The translations under genes and the position numbers were made by a program. Of a stretch of 7,879 nt of DNA, positions 1-6,806 are shown one piece after another. The stretch covers positions 1 to 7,879 of the forward strand of contig JARKQO010000473.1 in assembly GCA_029974855.1 (NCBI GenBank). Direction: 5' to 3'. The notes beneath the pieces are model-generated. The model was not told where the DNA came from, did no database searches, and saw nothing but the letters and a program-made list of their open reading frames with translations. Each line of letters opens with the position of its first letter. Within the stretch, counting starts at the first letter, position 1. The stretch comes from Eubacteriales bacterium (GTDB lineage: Bacteria; Bacillota_A; Clostridia; Christensenellales; Aristaeellaceae).

Positions 1-281
1 AGCCCGAGGGGGGCCGTGTCACCGTGGCCCTGGCCGCCCCACAGGTGCTCACCATCGCGGAAGAAGGAATCGGCATCCGGGCCGAGGATGTGCCCCGGGT
101 TTTTGAGCGGGGCTTCACCGGCCACACGGGCCGGGCCGGGGAAAAGAGCACCGGCATCGGGCTGTACCTGTGCAAGCAAACCTGCCTGGGGCTGGGGCAC
201 CGGATTTCCCTCGCCTCCCGCCAGGGGGAGGGCACCACCGTCACGGTGGATATGCGCCGGGAGGATTTTGAGGCCTTCTGA
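1..281 (+). CDS. Sensor histidine kinase, C-terminal end (BceS-like), partial
   Basis: This is the ATP-binding (HATPase_c) end of a membrane sensor kinase that phosphorylates a response regulator. The reading frame is open from the window edge (codons in phase with position 3) to TGA at 279-281, about 92 residues; membrane segments, the phosphorylated histidine and the N box lie upstream. Visible motifs are a G1 box EEGIGI (60-77), the F-box region PRVFERGFTG, and a G2 box STGIGLYLCK. The combination GFTG plus KSTGIGLYLCK is typical of the intramembrane-sensing BceS/PsdS group, and the transporter pair directly downstream supports this. In that family the kinase is activated through the BceAB transporter rather than by binding the peptide alone. 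Oddity: the conserved Asp of the G1 box (DxGxG) is Glu here. A GTG at 24 is internal to the gene, not a start. Family assignment is strong; the inducing peptide is unknown. Confidence 0.9.
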   Translation, partial: PEGGRVTVALAAPQVLTIAEEGIGIRAEDVPRVFERGFTGHTGRAGEKSTGIGLYLCKQTCLGLGHRISLASRQGEGTTVTVDMRREDFEAF

Positions 282-299
282 AGTGGCGGTTTTCCCTCC

Positions 300-315
300 C
301 TTACAAAAATGTAAG
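300..315. promoter_or_regulatory. BceR-type response-regulator operator
   Basis: A perfect inverted repeat, CTTACA-AAAA-TGTAAG, lies between the kinase gene and the transporter genes. It matches the TNACA-N4-TGTAA site described for BceR-like regulators that control bceAB-type transporters. Its position about 54 bases before the -10 box suits an activator site. The regulator itself is not in the window, so binding is inferred from motif and context. Confidence 0.8.
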
Positions 316-330
316 CCGCGGCGTCCCCTC

Positions 331-336
331 TGTAAG
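331..336 (+). promoter_or_regulatory. Possible secondary BceR half-site
   Basis: A second TGTAAG lies exactly 21 bases (two helical turns) downstream of the TGTAAG arm of the main operator. The matching left arm is not conserved (positions 322-326 are CGTCC instead of TTACA). In Bacillus subtilis, BceR-like regulators are known to use a strong main site and a weaker downstream secondary site; this may be the equivalent. Confidence 0.45.
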
Positions 337-345
337 GCAATTCGA

Positions 346-374
346 GGGCAACTTTTGCCCAAAGGCGGTATACT
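346..374 (+). promoter_or_regulatory. Probable activated promoter of the transporter operon
   Basis: A good -10 box, TATACT, sits at 369-374. The position 17 bases upstream (346-351) reads GGGCAA, a poor -35. A strong -10 without a -35, with an activator operator upstream, is what a response-regulator-dependent promoter would look like. The -35 region and half the spacer are occupied by a palindrome, GGGCAA-CTT-TTGCCC (346-360). The start of transcription would be near 381. Confidence 0.6.
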
Positions 375-412
375 GTGGATCGTCCCACATCTGGGCGGAA
401 AGGATGAATTCC

Positions 413-1180
413 ATGGTATTGCTGGACATCAGAAACCTTCAAAAAATCTACACCACCCGCTTTGGGGGCCAGAAGGCCCAGGCCCTGGCGGATGTGAGCT
501 TCCAGGTGGAGGCCGGGGAGTTCGTGGCCATCATGGGGGAAAGCGGCAGCGGCAAGACCACCTTGCTGAATATTCTGGCGGCCCTGGACCGGCCCACCGG
601 CGGCAGCGTATCCTTGGAGGACAAGGACTTTGCCGAAATTCCCGAGGGGGCCAAGGCGGCCTTCCGCCGGGACAAGCTGGGCTTTGTGTTTCAGGATTTC
701 AACCTGCTGGACACCTTTAGCGTGAAGGACAACATCTTGCTGCCCTTGGTGCTCCAAAACAGGCCCCTGGAGGAGATGGAAAAGCGGCTGGCCCCTTTGG
801 TGGAGCAGCTGGGCCTGGGAGAGCTGCTGCGCAAATTTCCCTACGAAATCTCCGGCGGGCAAAAGCAGCGCACCGCCGTGGCCCGGGCTTTGATCACCCA
901 GCCCCGCATCCTCCTGGCGGACGAGCCCACCGGGGCCCTGGACAGCAAGGCCGCCACCCGCCTCATGCGCATGTTTCAGGAGATCCATGCCATGGGCCAG
1001 ACCGTGCTGATGGTGACCCACAGCGCCCAGGCCGCCAGCCATGCCTCCCGGGTGCTGTTCATCAAGGATGGGCGGCTGTTCAACCAGATGTACCGGGGCG
1101 ACAACCCAAGGGAGCAGTTCTTCCAGCAGATTCTGGCCACCCTCACCGCCCTGTCGGACGGAGGTGAGGCCGGTGCCTAA
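413..1180 (+). CDS. bceA: ABC transporter ATP-binding protein, BceA family
   Basis: This is the cytoplasmic ATPase subunit of a peptide-antibiotic resistance transporter (bacitracin, lantibiotic or defensin type), working as a dimer with the permease encoded next. The product is 255 residues, normal for BceA. It has Walker A GESGSGKTT (42-50), Q-loop Q94, signature SGGQKQR (147-153), Walker B ILLADE (166-171), D-loop ALDS (175-178) and switch His203. The C-terminal VLFIKDGRLFNQMYRGD and FFQQI are characteristic of the BceA group. I chose ATG 413 because AAGGA (400-404) lies 8 bases before it and the product then starts MVLLDIRNLQKIY, as relatives do; ATG 404, giving three more residues, is the alternative and has only GGCGG in position. 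It follows the operator/promoter region and overlaps the permease gene by 8 bases. The symbol is given at family level; the substrate is unknown. Confidence 0.93.
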   Translation: MVLLDIRNLQKIYTTRFGGQKAQALADVSFQVEAGEFVAIMGESGSGKTTLLNILAALDRPTGGSVSLEDKDFAEIPEGAKAAFRRDKLGFVFQDFNLLDTFSVKDNILLPLVLQNRPLEEMEKRLAPLVEQLGLGELLRKFPYEISGGQKQRTAVARALITQPRILLADEPTGALDSKAATRLMRMFQEIHAMGQTVLMVTHSAQAASHASRVLFIKDGRLFNQMYRGDNPREQFFQQILATLTALSDGGEAGA

Positions 1181-3170
1181 GCTGCTGTACCTGCGCCTGG
1201 CCTGGGGCAACCTGTGGAAAAACCGGGGCAGCTATTTCCCCTTCCTGCTGGCCTGTTTGCTGCTGACCTTCACCGTGTACTCCTTCAGCTCCATGGCGCT
1301 GAACCGGGGCCTGGCCCAAATAGCCGGGGCCATGGTCTTTCCCTTTATCCTGGCCCTGGGCCTGATCATCGTCTGCCTCTTTGCGGCCATCTTCCTGTTT
1401 TACGCCAACAGCTTCCTCATCAAGCGCCGCAAGAAGGAGCTGGGGCTGTACGCGGTGCTGGGCATGGAAAAAAGGCATATTGCCAAAGTTCTACGCCGGG
1501 AGATGGACCTGTGCTATCTGGCGGCCATGGTGCTGGGCCTGGGCCTGGGGCTGCTGCTGTCAAGGCTGTTGTACCTGCTGGCGGGGCTGCTGCTGCGCCT
1601 TCCTGTACCCCTGGAGGTAGGCCCCAACCCCTATGCCCTGGGTTGCACGGCCTTGCTTTTCGCGGCCCTGTTTTTCCTGCTGAAGCTGTACAATTCCCAT
1701 CAGGTGCGCTCGGTGAATCCCCTGGCGCTGCTCCAGGGCTCCCAGGTGGGAGAAAAGGAGCCCTCCTCCCGCTGGCCCCTGGCGGTGGTGGGGGTGGCGG
1801 CCATGGGGGCGGGTTATGCGCTGGCCCAATGGGTCCGGGACCCCATGTCCGCCATCACCCTGTTCTTCATCGCCGTAATCCTGGTGATCATCGGCACCTA
1901 CTGCCTGTTCATGGCCGGGAGCCTGACGGTGCTGAAGCTTTTGAAAAGCAACCGCCGGTTCTTCTACCGGTCCAGGCACTTCATCACCGTGTCCGGTATG
2001 CTCTACCGGATGAAGCAAAACGCGGCGGGCCTTGCCAGCATCGCCATCCTCTGCACCATGGCCATGGTGACCGTGGGGACCACCGTGGCCCTGTACAATG
2101 GCTCCGAGCGGGCCCTCAGCCAGCTCTTTCCCAACGACCTGGCCTACTATGCCTCCGGCCCCCAGGAGATGGAGGAAATCCAGGCCGCCGTTCAGGCCGC
2201 CGCCCTGGAGGAAGGCATGCCCCTGCGGGATCTGAAAGCCTTTGAAAGCAGGCAAATCACCTTCCGGCTGGAAAACGGGCGGCTGACCTTGGCCCCCAAG
2301 CACTTTTCCCAGACGGGCCTCAACGCCCTCTCTTACCTCCAGGAGGCCTACCTGATCACCCAGGATACCTTTTTCGCCTTGCAAGGGGAACCCTTCGCTT
2401 TGCCCCAGGGCGCGGCGGGCTGGTGGACCCAGGGGATCCCGGCCCCGGCCCTGCTGGGGGAAGGCGGCGCCGCCACCGGCTTTGTGCCTTTGCCTTCCCC
2501 TGCCTTCCAGGCCTCCATCAGCCTTTCCTATATGACCACCCCGGCATGCCTGGTATTTCGGGACGAGGCCGCCATAGGGGCTTTCCTGACCACCTTGGGC
2601 CTGGAGCCGGAGGACTTCCCTTCCAAGGACTACATCGTGCAAATGGGCCTGGAGGGGGATTTGGTACGGCAGGAGGCCTATCTCCAGGCTGTGAAGAACC
2701 ATTTGCCGGAAGGCCAGACGATCCGCCTGGCCCACAAGGAAGCCATGCGGCTTTCCCTCCAAACCCTCTACGGCGGGTTCCTGTATGTAGGGGTTTTCCT
2801 GGGGCTGCTGTTCATGATGGCCACGGCCCTCATCATCTACTTCAAGCAGATCAGCGAGGGCTACCAGGACCATGACCGCTTCCTGATCTTGCAGCAGGTG
2901 GGCATGAGCGCCAAAGAGGTGAAGGCCACGGTGCGGACCCAGATTCTGCTGGTGTTCTTCCTTCCTTTGGCAGTGGCCCTGTGCCATGTGGCGGGCTCCT
3001 TGCACATGATCATTCTGATGCTCCGGGGCCTGAGCCTGGCAGACGCGCCCTACATCGCCCTGAACACCTTTTTGGCCGCGGCGGGCATCGCGGCGGTGTA
3101 CACCGCGGTGTACCTGCGCACCGCCAAAACCTACTACCGGATGGTGCGGTTTGAGGCCGGGGGAAGGTAA
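1173..3170 (+). CDS. bceB: ABC transporter permease, BceB family
   Basis: This is the membrane subunit of the same peptide-resistance transporter; in this family it also forms a sensory complex with the BceS kinase. The product is 665 residues, the usual length, with ten predicted membrane segments at about 22-41, 50-78, 112-143, 153-173, 200-220, 228-252, 284-308, 533-557, 590-615 and 625-647. A hydrophilic stretch of about 220 residues between segments 7 and 8 (309-530) is the external domain expected to contact the peptide. The FtsX-like signature KRRKKELGLYAVLGM (about 84-98) follows segment 2, and a second such site (LILQQVGMSAKEV, about 571-583) follows segment 8. GTG 1173 is preferred: GGAGG (1160-1164) is 8 bases upstream and the product starts MPKLLYLRLAWGNL. 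GTG 1164 is possible but overlaps that site. The start lies inside the end of the ATPase gene, indicating translational coupling. Confidence 0.92.
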   Translation: MPKLLYLRLAWGNLWKNRGSYFPFLLACLLLTFTVYSFSSMALNRGLAQIAGAMVFPFILALGLIIVCLFAAIFLFYANSFLIKRRKKELGLYAVLGMEKRHIAKVLRREMDLCYLAAMVLGLGLGLLLSRLLYLLAGLLLRLPVPLEVGPNPYALGCTALLFAALFFLLKLYNSHQVRSVNPLALLQGSQVGEKEPSSRWPLAVVGVAAMGAGYALAQWVRDPMSAITLFFIAVILVIIGTYCLFMAGSLTVLKLLKSNRRFFYRSRHFITVSGMLYRMKQNAAGLASIAILCTMAMVTVGTTVALYNGSERALSQLFPNDLAYYASGPQEMEEIQAAVQAAALEEGMPLRDLKAFESRQITFRLENGRLTLAPKHFSQTGLNALSYLQEAYLITQDTFFALQGEPFALPQGAAGWWTQGIPAPALLGEGGAATGFVPLPSPAFQASISLSYMTTPACLVFRDEAAIGAFLTTLGLEPEDFPSKDYIVQMGLEGDLVRQEAYLQAVKNHLPEGQTIRLAHKEAMRLSLQTLYGGFLYVGVFLGLLFMMATALIIYFKQISEGYQDHDRFLILQQVGMSAKEVKATVRTQILLVFFLPLAVALCHVAGSLHMIILMLRGLSLADAPYIALNTFLAAAGIAAVYTAVYLRTAKTYYRMVRFEAGGR

Positions 3171-3539
3171 AAGCTTTCGCTTCCTAAATTACACGCAAGC
3201 AGCCTGGGGAAAAAATCCCCAGGCTGTTGGAAACGTCAATCATCGAAAGGAATAGACCTTCACGGTAGCGTCTACGCTTCAGGAACATCACGCAATGATC
3301 AACATCGTCACACATCACATCATCGTTCACTGTACTGCCCAAGCAGACAGGTTGGCACTTTCCATTCAAAAGCCCCAGGCGTGTGTCCGACCGTTTGCTT
3401 GATTGCCGTTTCACCCATAGCATGCCCGCATCCGAGGCCGCTATGCATCCTTTTTTACAAGTCAAAAACCTTAGGCGGGGCAGGAAAGTCCGGCGCAAAA
3501 CGAGAACTCTAACTGACTAGGGTTTTTGAGGAGGTTTCC
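3171..3539. other. Intergenic region with low-GC island and unassigned leftward reading frame
   Basis: This stretch of 369 bases separates the transporter operon from the helicase gene. Besides the hairpin at 3198-3228 and the helicase ribosome site at 3528-3534, nothing could be assigned. Positions 3241-3480 are about 51% G+C (122 of 240), against about 67% in a sampled line of the neighbouring gene. On the minus strand a frame stays open from TTG at 3498 to TAG at 3184 (104 residues; Met codons further in). Its product would be rich in Cys and basic residues, with segments such as CQPVCLGSTVNDDVMCDDVD and FLKRRRYREG. I recognise no family. The TTG start has no convincing ribosome site, and the C-terminal end runs through the hairpin. 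It could be a decayed gene, a small mobile-element remnant, or non-coding DNA. A TTTACA at 3454-3459 lacks a matching -10 for the helicase gene. Confidence 0.5.
3198..3228 (+). terminator. Strong hairpin after the transporter operon, possible terminator
   Basis: An 11-bp perfect stem, CAGCCTGGGGA (3200-3210) with TCCCCAGGCTG (3216-3226), closes an AAAAA loop and extends by a G-U and an A-U pair to 3198-3228. It begins 27 bases after the permease stop. No T-run follows on either strand, so it is not a textbook intrinsic terminator; it may stabilise the 3' end of the mRNA or end transcription less efficiently. Confidence 0.5.
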
Positions 3540-6500
3540 ATGCCCGACACCCTTGGGTCCTTGGATCAGGCTTCCCCCGGATACCTGGAGGGGGAGGCGA
3601 TTTTTCGTCGCGGAAGCGTTTCCCTCCTGGCCCGGGAGGGGGACGAACTGCTGCTGCGGGTGGGTACGTCCCCGGCCCGGACGGTGGCGCTGCCGGCCCA
3701 GGGCGAGCCCCGCTGCTCCTGCGGCAAGGGGAACCTGCCCTGCGCCCATGTGGTGGCGGCGCTGTTTGCCGCCCGGGAGGACGGGGCCTTGCACAGGCTG
3801 GCCCAAACCCAGGGCCTGACCTTGGGGCAGAAGATGCTGGCGGCCCTCAGCCGCGCCATGCCCGGCAGCGAAAACGTGCGCCTGGCCATCTGGCTGCGGC
3901 TGTTTCCCGACGGACGCCTGGGCCTGGGGCTCAGCCTGGGGCAGGAGCGGCTGTACGCCATCAGGAGCCTGCCGGAGCTGCTGGCCTGCTATACCCAGGG
4001 GCTGCCACTTCCGCTGTCTCCCCGCTTTTCCTACCTGCCCACCCAGATGCGCTTTGCCAAGGAGGACGAGCGCCTGCTGTCCATTTTGCTGGCCCATATC
4101 CGCCCCAAGGCTCCCCAGGAGGACCAGGAGGACCCCCGGGAGGAGGAGCCCCCCTGCGCCCCTCCCAGCGAAGGGCGCTACGTGCTCCTGTCCGGGGCTT
4201 TTTTGCAAAGCATTCTCCGGTATCTGGAAACCCATCCCTTCACCTTGCTGGAGGGCTCCCTGAAGCAGCCCCACGGGGGCATCCGCACGGTGGAGCTGCC
4301 TTTGTGCTTCACGGTGTCTTTGGCTTTGGGGGAGCTGGAGGTGGCGGCGGAGGGAATCGACGCCCTGCGGCTGATCACCCCGGACGCCCGGTATTTGCTT
4401 TGCGAGGGTAAGATTGTGCACCTGCACGGGGTCCAGGCCCGGGTGTGCCAGCTATTGCTGACGGAGGGCAGCCGCTTTCGCTATGACGCCGCCCAGGCGG
4501 AGGAAATCCTCTCCACGCTGCTGCCGGCCCTGTCCACCGTGGGCACGGTGCTGCCCTCCCCGGAGCTCAGCGCCCGGCTGATCACCGCCCCCTTCCGCCC
4601 CAAGGTGTACCTGGATCTGGTGGAGGGAAACGTGGAAGCCAGGTCGGAGTTCTGGTACGGGGATGTGGTGCTGCTGCCCTTTTCCGGCCAAAGCGGCCCG
4701 GCTGGGGGGGAGGACGCTTTGGAGGAAGGCCCTGCGGAACAAAGCCCCCAGCTTTCCTTGCCAGGCGCAACCCCCGTCCCCGCTCCGCAAGCCCCGGCCC
4801 TCCCCCCCGGCAAGCTGCTCCTGCGGGATGGCCGGGCGGAAAGCGCCTTGCTGGACTTCTTCTCCAACGCGGGCTTCGTGGTGCGGGGCCAGCGGATTTT
4901 GCTGCGCCGCGCCAAGGACATTCTGGCCTTCTGCACCCAGGGGGTACAGGAGCTCAGCAAAAAGTGCGAGGTCTATGCCTCCACCTCCTTTGAAAAGATC
5001 AAGCCCCGCCGCTTCACAGGCCGGGCCGCCTTCCACATGCGGGACGGCAGGCTGGTGTTCACCTTGCTGGAGGAAAGCGGGGAGGCCCCGGAGATGTTGC
5101 CCTTGCTCACGGCCATCCGGGACCGGCAGCACTATGTGCGCCTGAAAACCGGGGAGTTTTTGGACATCCGGGAGATGGCCGCCTTGGCCCCCATCGCCCA
5201 GGAGCTGCTGGACGCCGCCGCTTTGGACGATCCCCGCCGGGAGGAGGACGCCCGGGAGCTGTACTTTACCGCCTACCGGGCCGCCTACATGGTCAGCATG
5301 CTGCGCCTGGCAGGGGTGGAGGCCCAGGCGGACGAACAGGTGGAGCAGGCCATGAACGCCCTGGCGGACACCGTGTCCCAGGCGGAGCAATACGTTCCCC
5401 CCCGGCTGCTGAAAAAGCTGGTGCCCTACCAGCGCCGGGGCACGGGCTGGCTGCTGTCTTTGTACGAAGCCCGGATGGGGGGCATTTTGGCGGACGAGAT
5501 GGGCCTGGGCAAAACCGTCCAGGTCATCGCCGCCCTTTCCGCCGCCCGGCGGAAAAACGGGCGGCAAAAAAGCATCATCGTCACCCCCACCTCCTTGGTG
5601 TACCATTGGCTGGCGGAGTTCAAGCGCTTTGACGAAAGCCTGGTGGTGCGGCTCATCGGCGGCCAGCGGGAGGAACGGCGGCAGGCCGTGGAAAGCGCCA
5701 AGGAGGACGATGAGGTGGACGTGATCCTCACCAGCTATCCCCTGCTGCGCCGGGACATCGACCTGCTCCGGGATATCCCCCTGCGCTTCGCCATTTTGGA
5801 CGAGGCCCAGTTCGTGAAAAACGCCCAGAGCCTGGGGGCCGCCGCCGCCAAGGAGCTCACCGCCCAGGTGCGGGTGGCCCTCACCGGCACCCCCATGGAA
5901 AACCACACCGGGGAGCTGTGGAGCATCTTCGACTTTGTGCTGCCTGGGTATCTGGGCGCCCAGGCCACCTTCCTGCGGCGCTACGGCGGCGGGGAGCGGA
6001 TGGAGGAGCTTCAGGAGCGGATCCGCCCCTTTTTGATGCGCCGCCTGAAAAAGGAGGTGCTGGCGGACCTGCCCCAAAAGAACGAGCAGAGCCTGTACGC
6101 CGCCATGACCCCGGAGCAGGACGCGGTGTACCGCCAGCTGCTGGGCACTTTGCGGCTCCATGTGGACGAGGCCCTAAAGCAGGGGGCTTTGCCCAAGGCC
6201 CGGATGCAGGTGTTAAGCGTCCTCTTGAAGCTGCGGCAGGTCTGCTGCCATCCCAAGTTGTTTTTGCCGGACTACGAGGGAACCAGCGGCAAGATGGAGC
6301 TACTGGTGCAAACCGTCCACTCCGCTCTGGGGGAGAAGCGGCGCATGCTGGTATTTTCCCAGTTTGTGGGCATGCTACAGCTAATCCGCAAGCGGCTGAA
6401 CCGGGAGGGGGTGCGCACCCTCTACCTGGACGGGGAAACCAAGCCCAGCCTGCGCCAGGAGCTGTGCGACCGCTTCAACGGCGGGGAGGGCCAGGTGTTT

Positions 6501-6794
6501 TTGATCTCCCTGAAGGCCGGGGGCACGGGGCTGAACCTCACCGGGGCCAATTTGGTGATCCATTACGATCCCTGGTGGAACCCCGCCACCGAGGACCAGG
6601 CCACGGACCGGGCCCACCGCATCGGCCAGACCCGGGATGTGGACGTGCTGCGCCTCATCGCCAAGGATACCATCGAGGAAAAGGTGACGGATCTCAGCAA
6701 GCGCAAGCGGGCCATCTTCGACCAGGTGGTGCTGGCCGGGGAAACGGCCCTGTCCAGCCTCACCGAGGAGGACATCCGGGCGCTGTTCTTCTAG
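3540..6794 (+). CDS. SWIM zinc-finger SNF2-family helicase/ATPase
   Basis: This is a double-stranded-DNA translocase of the SNF2 superfamily (SF2), 1084 residues, presumed cytoplasmic and nucleoid-associated. An N-terminal SWIM zinc finger has ligands C59, C61, C68 and H70 (CSCGKGNLPCAH). Residues about 100-600 resemble the poorly conserved SNF2-associated region of bacterial members, with an acidic and Pro-rich linker at about 385-425. The motor is C-terminal: Walker A DEMGLGKT (652-659), DEAQ box (754-757), motif III LTGTPMEN (781-788), motif IV MLVFSQF (936-942), motif V AGGTGLNLT (993-1001) and motif VI QATDRAHRIGQTR (1020-1032). All motor motifs look intact. The start is fixed by GAGGAGG (3528-3534), 5 bases before the ATG. 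The stop overlaps the ribosome site of the next gene. Bacillus subtilis is recalled as having SWIM and SNF2 proteins encoded side by side (YwqB, YwqA); here they are one chain. The substrate and exact role, repair or transcription recycling, are not shown by the sequence. Confidence 0.93.
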   Translation: MPDTLGSLDQASPGYLEGEAIFRRGSVSLLAREGDELLLRVGTSPARTVALPAQGEPRCSCGKGNLPCAHVVAALFAAREDGALHRLAQTQGLTLGQKMLAALSRAMPGSENVRLAIWLRLFPDGRLGLGLSLGQERLYAIRSLPELLACYTQGLPLPLSPRFSYLPTQMRFAKEDERLLSILLAHIRPKAPQEDQEDPREEEPPCAPPSEGRYVLLSGAFLQSILRYLETHPFTLLEGSLKQPHGGIRTVELPLCFTVSLALGELEVAAEGIDALRLITPDARYLLCEGKIVHLHGVQARVCQLLLTEGSRFRYDAAQAEEILSTLLPALSTVGTVLPSPELSARLITAPFRPKVYLDLVEGNVEARSEFWYGDVVLLPFSGQSGPAGGEDALEEGPAEQSPQLSLPGATPVPAPQAPALPPGKLLLRDGRAESALLDFFSNAGFVVRGQRILLRRAKDILAFCTQGVQELSKKCEVYASTSFEKIKPRRFTGRAAFHMRDGRLVFTLLEESGEAPEMLPLLTAIRDRQHYVRLKTGEFLDIREMAALAPIAQELLDAAALDDPRREEDARELYFTAYRAAYMVSMLRLAGVEAQADEQVEQAMNALADTVSQAEQYVPPRLLKKLVPYQRRGTGWLLSLYEARMGGILADEMGLGKTVQVIAALSAARRKNGRQKSIIVTPTSLVYHWLAEFKRFDESLVVRLIGGQREERRQAVESAKEDDEVDVILTSYPLLRRDIDLLRDIPLRFAILDEAQFVKNAQSLGAAAAKELTAQVRVALTGTPMENHTGELWSIFDFVLPGYLGAQATFLRRYGGGERMEELQERIRPFLMRRLKKEVLADLPQKNEQSLYAAMTPEQDAVYRQLLGTLRLHVDEALKQGALPKARMQVLSVLLKLRQVCCHPKLFLPDYEGTSGKMELLVQTVHSALGEKRRMLVFSQFVGMLQLIRKRLNREGVRTLYLDGETKPSLRQELCDRFNGGEGQVFLISLKAGGTGLNLTGANLVIHYDPWWNPATEDQATDRAHRIGQTRDVDVLRLIAKDTIEEKVTDLSKRKRAIFDQVVLAGETALSSLTEEDIRALFF

Positions 6795-6806
6795 GAGGGA
6801 AGCACC

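Noticed and set aside
1041..1172. N-terminal extension of the permease upstream of GTG 1173
   Set aside because: The extra residues would lie inside the conserved C-terminus of the ATPase gene and read as Cys/Pro/Ser-rich shadow sequence. The ribosome site at 1160-1164 and the family start MPKLLYLRLA favour 1173.
1560..3005. Long minus-strand reading frame (481 codons) opposite the permease gene
   Set aside because: It is the shadow of a well-supported permease gene in high-GC DNA. Its product is dominated by Gly, His, Gln and Pro with no domain or ribosome site.
3395..3482. Candidate promoters for the helicase gene (TTGCTT with TAGCAT; TTTACA at 3454-3459)
   Set aside because: The first pair matches consensus at only 3 and 4 of 6 bases, and the second has GGGGCA where a -10 should be. 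No promoter could be supported.
3481..3492. CAGGAAAGTCCG resembles the conserved GAGGAAAGTCCGGGC core of bacterial RNase P RNA
   Set aside because: The match is confined to about a dozen bases. The helicase gene starts about 50 bases later, leaving no room for the rest of a 350-400 base RNA, and no other conserved RNase P segments were seen nearby.
4452..6161. Long minus-strand reading frame (569 codons) opposite the helicase gene
   Set aside because: It lies opposite conserved helicase motifs, has a low-complexity composition (Gly, Gln, His, Leu), and reflects rare stop codons in G+C-rich antisense frames.
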